DNA of 64,000 nucleotides from positions 71,001 through 135,000 of the forward strand of contig JAODUO010000079.1 of the NCBI GenBank assembly GCA_025642075.2, read 5' to 3'. Position 1 is the first letter of the stretch. The number at the start of each line of letters is the position of its first letter. The notes under the pieces are model-generated. The model searched no databases. It saw only the letters and a program-made list of their open reading frames with translations, and had not been told where the DNA came from. Positions 11,801-23,800 of this stretch are shown one piece after another. The DNA comes from Ridgeia piscesae (Eukaryota; Annelida; Polychaeta; Sabellida; Siboglinidae). Made by a program: the position numbers and the translations under genes.

Positions 11801-14800
11801 GTACCTAAAGTTTTTTTTATTAATTTACCAGTTTTGATACAGTCCCTTTAGATGTGTCACATTATTTTCACTTTCTCAGGCGGCTGGGAATCAGCACAGC
11901 GCGGAGGGAGATGGAGAGGATGGAAACTCTGTCGCTTCACTTCAAAGTCAGGTCAAGGTCAGTAGCATATAAAAGATTATAAAATAAGATTTTTATTTCA
12001 CATGTTGTTTTTGCAGCACAAAATTACAACCATGCTTAGTTATGTAAATTTTTGAAGTTGATCTTTGTGTCAGTGAAATGGTTGATGTTGTGAATGCGTA
12101 ATTGCACAGTCAGTGACTGAGTAATGTTACTGAAAATTTATTTTGTGTATTCCACATTCTTGATTTACATTAGTTGAGCCTGGACAGTTGACGTGACTTA
12201 CCTACTGCTGCACAGTGTGTGGCTTTGACATTGTGTGTTGTTTATCATTAAACATGTGTGACACATTTTATATTATGCATCGCGAGATGGCAGTCGACAA
12301 GGTGGGTGATAGGTCAAAATATAATCTAAAATATATCGTAATAAAACATTGGAATATATTCAGGTTCCACTTCAGCAAACAGAGAAAATATCCCAGAAAG
12401 TAGCTAGTTAGTAGCTACCCCCTAGTGTATACTGCCGTATAATAGTTGTCTAGATAGAGAAATCTCACTTCCAAATACAACAAGGAAATGACAGTGGTGT
12501 TGATTCTTACATATATTTCTCCACTGTGTGACTGCTGTGGGGTTGTGGAGACTAAAGACCCCAACAAGGGGTTCATTGGGCAAGGCTGACTAGAGACGAC
12601 GGACAGTTGTTGGGAAAATGCAGTTGAGGACCTCTGGTGTAGTTGTTTGACACATGTCTCTGTCTGTCTGTCTGTCTCAGGACCTCCAGCAGCAGTTGGC
12701 CAGTTGTGTTGATCAGAACCAGCATGAACTCGCTGTGCTGCAGGACTTGCACGCCCAGAAGCTCAGTGCTGCCACCCAGCGGCAGAAGCGAGAAGCGCGG
12801 GCGTATGAGGAGAAAGTGGCCAGTCTGACGGAACAGTTGCGGGCCTTTGGTGAGTCGGGCCAGAGGAACGAAAGCAGCAGTAACCAACACTAACGTACCG
12901 TAGTAACTGTGTGTCTGGAGGCTATGTTTTGGGCATTCTAATCGTAAATTATTTGTACTATCTGTCAAGTAACTAATTATATTTTATATATAACAAATTG
13001 TTTAAAGTCTGTGATAAGAATAACTAGTTATCGCCCAGTAATGAAGCTACAGTGTCCCCCTCTGGAGAGTGGTTCACAACTCAGTTAGCCTCCTGGACAA
13101 GTTTTCTAATAAACACCCAAGTAAAATGTTGTGTACGACCTTCGTGCTTTTTGAAATCCAATGCCAGTTGACAGATCAAATCCTACAAGACACAGGAAAA
13201 TATTCAGTAAAAACTGGAGCAACAACATTTTATGCATCTGCATTCACGTTGTTCTGTGTTTTTGTCAGAGAATGGCAACTCCACCTGTGGACACGAGAAG
13301 GAACTGTCAAAGCTGAAGGAACAAGTGCGCCACCTGGAGGAGATCAATGGTAAGATGTCGACGGATCTTGAGCAGATGCATGCGGCCGATCGCGAGAAAG
13401 GACGTCTGTTGGCGGAGTTGCGGGAACAACTGAAGCTGTTGGAAGAAGATCATGCAAAGGTGGGCATTTACATGTGCGTGTACACGTGCGTGCGTGCGCG
13501 CGCGTGTGTGATACTTTGGTTGCTATTCTGTTTTGAACATTTGTTATAAAGGGTAGGTTACCCATGACAGTTGTCATGTGTGCGTGTACATTGGTCAACT
13601 GACCTTGCTGAGATTTCAGATTGGATATTTAGACAGGTTATGTTAGATCTAATTGATATTAGGAATGTTCACCAAAGATTGTGCTTGCAAAATAGAAATA
13701 CATTTGGAGTGTGATTACGTGGGAACAAAGGCATATGCACTGGCTTGTGAACAAAACTAGTATTGTGACATCAGATGGAAATAGAAAGTTAGTCTGTCAT
13801 GCTGCTGTAATGTCAACTCGTCTAAAGATAGGTGGTTGCTGCTGAATTTTCGCCAACATTCAATATTGGCTTTTAAATATCATCTTCTCAAAAACCATTA
13901 TTTGCACCAACACAGGCATTGGAAGGCTAATCGTATATCCAGTTACCTGTCAAAAAACAACTGCAGTACAAATCGTCACCACTTCCCTAAATTTTGGGGT
14001 TCAATCCCCTGGATCCAATGTCAATGGTGTGATTTTTCAGTGGTGTCCATAAAATACACAAAAAGGCAAATTTGTTTAGATCTCAGGGTGTCCAAAAACA
14101 CACAATATCCAAATACATAGTCTTATGACATCATATTTTAAGTTTTCTGCATAAGACACATGTGGTTTGGCAGGTGACGGAGGAGAAGACGGAGATGTCG
14201 TCCCAGCATGCCTCACTGCTGGAGGAGATCGACGCACTGACAGAGGAGCGCCAGACACTCAAGATGAGGCTGTACGACCTCGAACAACAGACCACAGATA
14301 CAACCAATCACAACAACTCCACTGGTGTGTGTTAGAACAGTGTTACTAACTCAAGTGTCTCAAGTGTTGAGAAAAACACACTTTGGTTTCTTCTGGTTAA
14401 AGCCACTTCTAGATAACAGAGATACCATGCCAACAGATAGCTATAATGATACTATTGCCTGTTGTTTTGATAAATTTGTTTTTGTATGTAATTGTGTAAA
14501 TAGTATCCGATTCTTATAATTTCCATTTTCAAAATGTGCAACTCAAAAAGGAAAGAACTATAAAAATCAGGATTAAATCCAACAGAAAACAAGCTACACA
14601 ATCGTTAAATTGTTTTAAAAAGTCAGGTTTGATCAGCTTCATCACGATCAATTCTGTCTTTGTTTTCATCGTCTCTCTCTGTATCTAGGGGATGTGACAT
14701 CACAGTCACATGATCACGTCGCCAGCCAATCAGACACTCAGCAACTGGAGCAGCAGGTGCAGAGTTTGACCAGTGAACTGGACGCCAGTCGGCGGGAGGT

Positions 14801-17800
14801 GGAGGAGTTTGACCTGGTCAAGTCAGACTGGGCGATGGAGAAGGAAGCTCTGGAGGAAGTGTTGCTGACAATGAGGGAACAGCTGGCTGGGAAGACGGGG
14901 GAGGAAGATGGAGAGAAGGAAGGAGGGATGGGGATCGATGATTTAATGAAGGTAGGTAGTTTTGTTATGTGTGTGACTGAAGTATATTATTTATTATTTT
15001 GACAAAACTATGAAGTGACATACATTTGTTAAAAACCTCCTCAAAGATACATAAAAAACATTAAATATAAGTAGACGAATCACCCTTTATTTCAAAATGA
15101 CTGTAATATAATGAGTTATTAGTTTTAAAGGCAACAGGTCCTTTAAGTTAACTAGATAATTCTCGTGTCATATGTGGCACTTAAAAGGGACTTTAAAAAC
15201 ATAAACAATTTAATAACCCAATTAAATAATAATAAAATCATTATGAAGCTAAAGATACTCTAATATTCTAAGGCGTAGAACTTGAATGAATCAGTCAAGT
15301 GGTCCTTCCAACATAGTATGTGCACATATTTATAAGTGTGTGTGTTATAACCGCATGAAAAAGTTATAAAAGACCGTGTAATAGAAATTGGAACTACGCA
15401 TTAAAAACATTTTAGCCATTTGCTTATTATTTCAAATACATACCGTTATTTGAATTCAGGATCTAGAGGCAGAGCGAGAGAAGGTGGCCAGATTACAGAA
15501 AGAACTTCAACAAAATGCAGGTTTGTCTTCTGTTTATCATTAGTAGCCTGCACAGCCCCTCAATCAGTCTAGTTCACTCTAACATTGCTCTAATTTACTC
15601 AGCTGCATAACAAATTACTTTATAGATAGTAGTGCATACCAGGTGTGCAAATTAATTGAATCTTGGCTGAATTTTTCCCAAGTGAGTCAAAAGTGATGTT
15701 GGACTGACCAGTGTGAAGTGCTTGACACAGTCCTTGGTACTGGATACTGGGCTCTACAAGAACTTAAAGCTTGTCCCTGTATCAGAAGCCTGTGACTGCT
15801 GCAGGCTTTAGTAGCCTCCTGCAGTTGCCACAGCTGTAGTTGTCTGTTCATCACCTTACCAAACCTATGATAACTCATCAAGATTTAAATTATTTGTTGA
15901 CCTGTGATTCATTTCCACTCAGTCTGTCCCCCTGTCACAAGTTTGTGGTTTACTTGTACATGGGTGGTTGTATATGTGTCCAAAGCATTTACACCAGTGC
16001 GTTTCCACAATCAGCTGCATGGTGGTTTATATGAAGTAACAAGATGTTGGTAGTGAATACTGACCATATGTAACTGTCTGTTCTGCCTGTGTTTGTTGGC
16101 AGCGGCTCATGTGGCCCTGGACGACATAGAGCGAACTCTGCAGACGTCAACACAAGAGGCAGAAGAGGCCAAACTACAACTGCGGGAAAAATGTGTCGAG
16201 ATGGACAAACTTCAACGTCGGCTCGACGAAACAGAACAGGAGATCACCGAGAGTAATAAGAAAGTTTCCTGGCTGTCAACGCAACTAGAAACGACAGAAC
16301 TTGCGACGAGAAATGACCTAGAGCAAGAGTTGAGTGACTTACAGAAGCAGCTGAAAGCAAAGAACGAGGAACTGATGGACGCGAATGTGGAACTAGAAGA
16401 AATGAAGATGCTGATGCAGGAGAAAGGAGAGCAGGCCGATGCGTTGAGAGCTCGTTTGGAGGAGCAGGCGTTGGAGCTCGAGAATGCAGGAGCAGAGAAT
16501 GAGCAACTGTCGAGTAGCATAGAGGAGCTCGACTCGCAACACGAGGAGGCGATGTCACAGGTGATCACCACCAGGGAGAAACTACTGACTGAGAACAAGG
16601 CACTCCAGGAGCGATGTGCTGCTTTGGAAAGTGAAAAACTTGTAAACGAAAAAAGACTACGGTCGAGTGATGATGCCGTGAAAGGCACATCGAAGGAGGA
16701 ACTGAACCAACTGAGGGAGAAGTTAGAGAAGGCAGCGATGACACTCAACGAGATGCACATGGACAAGAAGGAGCTGGAGACGGAGGCAGTTTCGCTGAAA
16801 CGGAAAATCTCCGACCTGCAGAAGAAGCTGAAGGCGGGTACGTCGGAGATCACGTCGCTTAAACAGAAGAACCTGGAGCTGGAGATAGACGTGACGTCGT
16901 CGCGGGAGGAACTGTCGCTGCTCAAGCAGTCGGTGGCGGCTAGGGACGACTTGGGGCAGCTGCGGAAACAGTTTGAGGAGAGCTGGAATGAGAGCACGCG
17001 TAAGGAGATGTCGACAGAGCTGCACCAGGAGGTGGCGCTGCTCAAGGCTGATCTCGCCGCGGCACAGCTGGAAAAAGAGGTTGTCTCGCGGCAGCTGGAA
17101 CAGCTCAAGAACCGCGGGTCCTCGGACGATCAGGCTTCCTCCGTGACGGCGTCGCAGTCGTCCGTCGAGCTTCTCGCTCACATCGACTCGCTGCAGAACC
17201 AGAACGAGTCCCTTGAGAAGCTGCTCGGCGACACGGAGGAGAAGCTCGCCGAGATCGGGCAGTTGTACGACGCCCAGATCGTGACGACAGAGGGACACAC
17301 AGCGCAGGTGAAACACCTCACTCAGCAGGTGGACTCACTGACGCAGGAGAGAGACGCCGTGACGAGGCAGCTGAAGGAGAGCATGGAGAAGGTGCAGGAG
17401 GAGGTGCAGAGGTACGAACGGGAGAAGGGGAAGAACGAGGAGCTGGGTGCAAAAGTGTCGGAGTTAGAAGCGCTGTGTGTTGACCTTGAGAAGAGCAAGG
17501 TCATGCTGGACGAGACGTTGAGGGAGAAGCGAGAGGTGACACAGGCGTGGGAGGAGAGCAAGGGGTTCATCGCGACCCTCAGGGTGGAGAACGAGGGGCT
17601 GTTACGTGAGAAGGAGAACAGCACAAAGTTGATCCGACAGCAGCGGGCGGAGATTGAGCGATTAGGCAGCGTCGCCTCGTCAACAGCTGTCAGTGATGAC
17701 GCACTGGAAAACTCGTCGGAAGACATCAGTAATGAGCAGAATGCCAGTCGCACGAAGCCGTCAACGCATCGAAGCGAGAACGCAGATGGGAAGGACCAGA

Positions 17801-20800
17801 TGAATGGTCGAATCACCGCGAGTAAAGCGAACATGGCAGAACTGGAAAACCTACGAAAAATCATCTCGTTGAAGGACAACGTTGTCATGGAGTTGAAGGC
17901 GAGTAACGCGTCGTTGTTGCGACTGCTGGAAGAGCGCTCGCTTGAACTACACGGTGACCGCGTACTTGTCGAGATACACGAGCTCGGTGCAGAAGTGACA
18001 AACTTGCGACGCGAAAAAGAACAGATGATGTCGGTGCTGAATGAGAAGACAAGAGACTGCAGCTCGCTGAGAGCGGAGGTGCACCGATTAATGGGCGTTG
18101 TTTCTTCGCAGAAAGCGTCTTTGTCACAAATGCAAACAGATAACAACACTCCGCAGAGGTCAGCTTCTGCCTCCGATGTACCAGCTGACAATAGCAACAA
18201 CGAAATGAGCCGTGAAGCAATAAAGCAGTTGTCGCAGGTGATCAGGGACAAAGACGTTGAGATCGAGGCACTCCGGCAAAAGAGCGACACGCTCATCGCC
18301 GTGTTGCAGGAGCAGTCGGCAGATGGCGCCGCCGATCAGATCTCGACGTTGATGCGAGAACGCGATAATCTCACCAAGCAGATCAGCGTGTACGTAGACG
18401 ATCGTAACCAAATCGTTGCAGCGCTCAATAACAAACACGAGGAGTGCGTTGCATACCACACAGAGGCCGGGCGACTCGCCGAGCTGCTCGCGAGCAACAG
18501 CACCGAAAAAGACAAACTTCAGCACGAGTATGAGAAACTGATGTGGGAGTTTGAAAACAAGAAACAGGCCTTGCTGAAGGCGCAGAATGAACTCGTTGGA
18601 TTGCGACAAAAGTGCTCCGAATCAAATCGGATGTATTTAGATCTGAAACAGAGCGGCATCAGGTTAGATTTGACAGACGTCAGTAATGATGACACGTCGG
18701 GACAAAATGACGGACGTGAATCGCAGAAGCTGATGGTCCTCATTGAGAACCAGCATGCAGCCATTTGCGAAAAGGATGAAATCATCACTGAAAAGATGAC
18801 GGCTCTTCAGGAGAAAGAGCAGCGATTGCTCGAGTGCGACCAGAGTTTGCTCGAGCGCGACCGACTGTTAAGCGAGAGAGAGAAATCATTAAACGAGTTG
18901 CGAGTTCAGCTGCACCGGGCCGAGGAATTGGGGAGTCAGAAGGAGGCTCAGCTGAGTAATGTGAACAAGCAGCAACAACACTCAACTTTCCAACTACAGG
19001 TGAGTGATGTGAACAAGCAGCAACAACACTCAACATTCCAACTACAGGTGAGTGATGTGAACAAGCAGCAACAACACTCAATATTCCAACTACAGGTGAG
19101 TGATGTGAACAAGCAGCAACAACACTCAACATTCCAACTACAGGTGAGTGATGTGAACAAACAGCAACAACACTCAACATTCCAACTACAGGTGAGTGAT
19201 GTGAACAAGCAGCAACAACACTCAACATTCCAACTACAGGTGAGTGATGTGAACAAGCAGCAACAACACTCAATATTCCAACTACAGGTGAGTGATGTGA
19301 ACAAGCAGCAACAACACTCAATATTCCAACTACAGGTGAGTGATGTGAACAAGCAGCAACAACACTCAATATTCCAACTACAGGTGAGTGATGTGAACAA
19401 ACAGCAACAACACTCAACATTCCAACTACAGGTGAGTGATGTGAACAAGCAGCAACAACACTCAACATTCCAACTACAGGTGAGTGATGTGAACAAGCAG
19501 CAACAACACTCAACATTCCAACTACAGGTGAGTGATGTGAACAAACAGCAACAACACTCAACATTCCAACTACAGGTGAGTGATGTGAACAAGCAGAAAC
19601 AACACTCAACATTCCAACTACAGGTGAGTGATGTGAACAAGCAGCAACAACACTCAACATTCCAACTACAGGTGAGTGATGTGAACAAACAGCAACAACA
19701 CTCAACATTCCAACTACAGGTGAGTGATGTGAACAAGCAGCAACAACACTCAACATTCCAACTACAGGTGAGTGATGTGAACAAACAGCAACAACACTCA
19801 ATATTCCAACTACAGGTGAGTGATGTGAACAAGCAGAAACAACACTCAACATTCCAACTACAGGTGAGTGATGTGAACAAGCAGCAACAACACTCAACAT
19901 TCCAACTACAGGTGAGTGATGTGAACAAGCAGCAACAACACTCAACATTCCAACTACAGGTGAGTGATGTGAACAAGCAGCAACAACACTCAACATTCCA
20001 ACTACAGGTGAGTGATGTGAACAAGCAGCAAAACACCAAAAAAACCCTCAACATTCCAACTACAGGTGAGTGATGTGAACAAGCAGCAACAACACTCAAC
20101 ATTCCAACTACAGGTGAGTGATGTGAAAAAAGCAGCAACAACACTCAACATTCCAACTACAGGTGAGTGATGTGAACAAGCAGCAACAACACTCAACATT
20201 CCAACTACAGGTGAGTGATGTGAACAAGCAGCAACAACACTCAATATTCCAACTACAGGTGAGTGATGTGAACAAGCAGCAACAACACTCAACATTCCAA
20301 CTACAGGTGAGTGATGTGAACAAGCAGCAACAACACTCAACATTCCAACTACAGGTGAGTGATGTGAACAAGCAGCAACAACACTCAACATTCCAACTAC
20401 AGGTGAGTGATGTGAACAAGCAGCAACAACACTCAACATTCCAACTACAGGTGAGTGATGTGAACAAGCAGCAACAACACTCAACATTCCAACTACAGGT
20501 GAGTGATGTGAACAAGCAGCAACAACCCTCAACATTCCAACTATAGGTGAGTGATGTGAACAAGCAGCAACAACATTCAACATTCCAACTACAGGTGAGT
20601 GATGTGAACAAGCAGCAACAACCCTCAACATTCCAACTATAGGTGAGTGACGTGGAAGGTTCACGCCTCAGGACTTCATCACTAGTGTCGGTGGTCAGTC
20701 AGGCGTCACCATATTACCAAAATCTAGGCGACCACCACAAAAATGTCTAATGATAAATACAGCCTGCATTGTTAAAAACTAAGACGATTAACTTGCCCAC

Positions 20801-23800
20801 TAACAATCATGTCAATAGCCTGATTGCCTCATGTTTCAGGTAATTGTATAAAATCCATTTGATTGACATTTAACATGAGTTTAGTTATGATTTCTGTGCG
20901 GTTGGTAGAATATGATTTGTGAAATTGAATTGCTAAAAACAGTTATTTTGCGAAATGGATTAAAAGGATTAAAATCTTAATACCGGGATTAACACTGAGG
21001 TCGGATTCCGAGGATATTGGCGCCTTAGAAGTTATTTATTATTATGTCATCAGTAATCAATTACAAAAAATAATATACAGACATGTGAACAAACCAATTC
21101 TGGTTATTTTATAGACTCAAGTCTTTCAAAGTGTGTCTAAATCACAACACAAATATTTTAAAATAAATTCAGAAAGCCGCCTAATTTGTGCGTCTGTTTT
21201 CCTCCAGGGTCTACAGACCGAGGTCGCTGACCTTCGCTCCAAGTGCGCGCAGCTTGTCGGAGCGCAACGATGTCCTCCAGTCGGAGTTAACAACCTGCGA
21301 GAGACGTACGGTCGCGTGTCTCGTGCCGTCAGCGACAAAGAGTTTGAACTCGCCGCGGCACAAGAGAAGATCAACTCACTGAGTCAACTGGTGAGGCACG
21401 ACTCTGCACCAGGTGGCGCCAGTAGTGACAGCGAAGTCGAGACGCTGATGCGGGAGAAGGAGGCCATTCACCAGCAGGTGGCGCTGCTGCGGCAGGAGCG
21501 AGACCAGCTGGTGTCAGCACTGCAGCAAACTCAGGTTGAGAACGAGCAGATGCAGGCGAAGGTGTGTTGCACAGAAAAAATGTTTTGGGGTTATCACTTC
21601 CTTTGGAAACTGTTCTGGACTTTGTTGCCTGCAGTTTAGGAGACCACTGACAATTATTTCGCTTAAATATTATATAACTGGTATTCATAATTTTTTTATT
21701 TTAGAAAACCAATTCCATCTATGGCCATTATTTATCATTCGCGTTTCTGCTGGGTAACATGTGGTATAAACCTTAACACCAATAAAGCACCTCGGCCAAC
21801 CACATGTTTTGTAAACAGAAGTAAAGATGCTGCTTTTCTTCCAAAGAGTAGTAGATGCAATATGCATCCTCTTTACGACACCAGTAACATATCCACAGAA
21901 ATACATATTCGTAGGCAGGCTCAAATGTAGTTAGATATATCATGCATTTCAGATTTCACAGCTGAGTGAACGTGAACAAAAATTAACGCGAGAGCTCGAC
22001 AGACTGCGCAACCACCTACTGGCGATAGAGGAGAACTACACGCGTGAGGCGCTCGACTCGGAAGAGCGAGAGAAAGACCTAAGGAATCGCCTCGCTCAAG
22101 CGGAGGAGAGGTTATTGTCGTCTTCCTCGCTGGTCGAATCAGCCAGGTATGCAGTTAAAAAATGTTTTTGTTCAACTTTTGTTCAAACCGATCCAAGATA
22201 CATCTGTATTTTATATGTGTGTCTGTATGTTTGTGTGTGTGGTTATGTAAAACTGGATATTAATTTGGCATTTCACATTCTATGGATGTGCAGCCACTTA
22301 GCCACTTGTGTCGCCACGTACTGGACAGTGGTGGATAAATAAGTGTGTTTGTTAGTCAACAGGCCAGCCAGCAGGTGGAGACACTGCAGCAGCAGTTACA
22401 CGTGATTGCGGAGCAGCGTGACGGCGCCCTCTTGCAGCTGGCGAACTCACAGGAGATGGCCAGTCAGTACGCCACCTCCCTCGCTAACCTGCAGATGGTG
22501 CTTGAAGCAGTTCCAGCACGGTGAGTGGCACCACCTGGTGGTACGTTGTGGAAACAATAGTATGAATATGTTTGTGTAGCATTGAGTGTGTGGAGAGAGA
22601 TGGAGAGGGAGACAGAGACGGATGGAGGGAGGGAGAGCAGACAGGCGGGCCGTGGCGGCGGCGGCGGCTGGCTGATACAAAGTGAAGGAACGAAGGGTGA
22701 GATAGAGAGGAAACGTGTGGGGAAGGAGGACGGAGATAAGGAGAGTGGAGGAGGATGTGAGGTATACAAGGGGAGAGAGGGATGAAAGTTGAGAGATGGA
22801 GAAGGCAGATGGGTGTGCCGGGAGGGAGAGGGATAGGGTGGCAGGAGAGAGACAGTAGGAGGGAGAGGTGGGGAAGAAGGAAGGAAAGGATCAAGAGAAG
22901 GAGGGATGGACCAATGGAGGTAGATGGTAGGAGGCAGAGAGAGGGAGAGAGAGAGAGGTGAGAGGGCACAGTGTGAAGGGTGTGGTTGTGTGTTGCAGAG
23001 AGAGACGTCAGAGGCCTGACAGAGCGTGGTCGGAACAAGACCAGTGAAAGGACTCGCAAGTCAGAGGTCACTCTGACATGCAGGTCAGTGGTCACTCTTA
23101 CGAGTCAGTGGTCACTCTTACAAGTCAGTGGTCACTCTTACGAGTCAGTGGTCACTCTTACGAGTCAGTGGTCACTCTTACGAGTCAGTGGTCACTCTTA
23201 CGAGTCAGTGGTCACTCTTACGAGTCAGTGGTCACTCTTACGAGTCAGTGGTCACTCTTACGAGTCAGTGGTCACTCTTACGAGTCAGTGGTCACTCTTA
23301 CGAGTCAGTGGTCACTCTTACGAGTCAGTGGTCACTCTTACGAGTCAGTGGTCACTCTTACGAGTCAGTGGTCACTCTTACGAGTCAGTGGTCACTCTTA
23401 CGAGTCAGTGGTCACTCTTACGAGTCAGTGGTCACTCTTACGAGTCAGTGGTCACTCTTACGAGTCAGTGGTCACTCTTACGAGTCAGTGGTCACTCTTA
23501 CGAGTCAGTGGTCACTCTTACGAGTCAGTGGTCACTCTTACGAGTCAGTGGTCACTCTTACGAGTCAGTGGTCACTCTTACGAGTCAGTGGTCACTCTTA
23601 CGAGTCAGTGGTCACTCTTACGAGTCAGTGGTCACTCTTACGAGTCAGTGGTCACTCTTAGAGTCAGGCACTCTTAGTCAGTGGTCACTCTTACGAGTCA
23701 GTGGTCACTCTTACGAGTCAGTGGTCACTCTTACGAGTCAGTGGTCACTCTTACGAGTCAGTGGTCACTCTTACGAGTCAGTGGTCACTCTTACGAGTCA

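Larger units (their letters stand above)
999..11879 (+). other. TRIP11 intron 999-11879
   Basis: A 10.9-kb intron. It holds, in order, a G-rich array, CA, TA and ATCC microsatellites, a 50-bp minisatellite fused to an RTE-type LINE end, a pentanucleotide tract near 8900 and a tetranucleotide tract near 10400. I see nothing recognisable in 8540-8900, 9000-10370 or 10620-11870, apart from unassigned short open frames around 11328-11785. Confidence 0.7.

Noticed and set aside
18785..20664. Minus-strand frames of about 400 codons over the 48-bp array
   Set aside because: They mirror the repeat in antisense. The plus strand holds the conserved TRIP11 exon and the splice sites.
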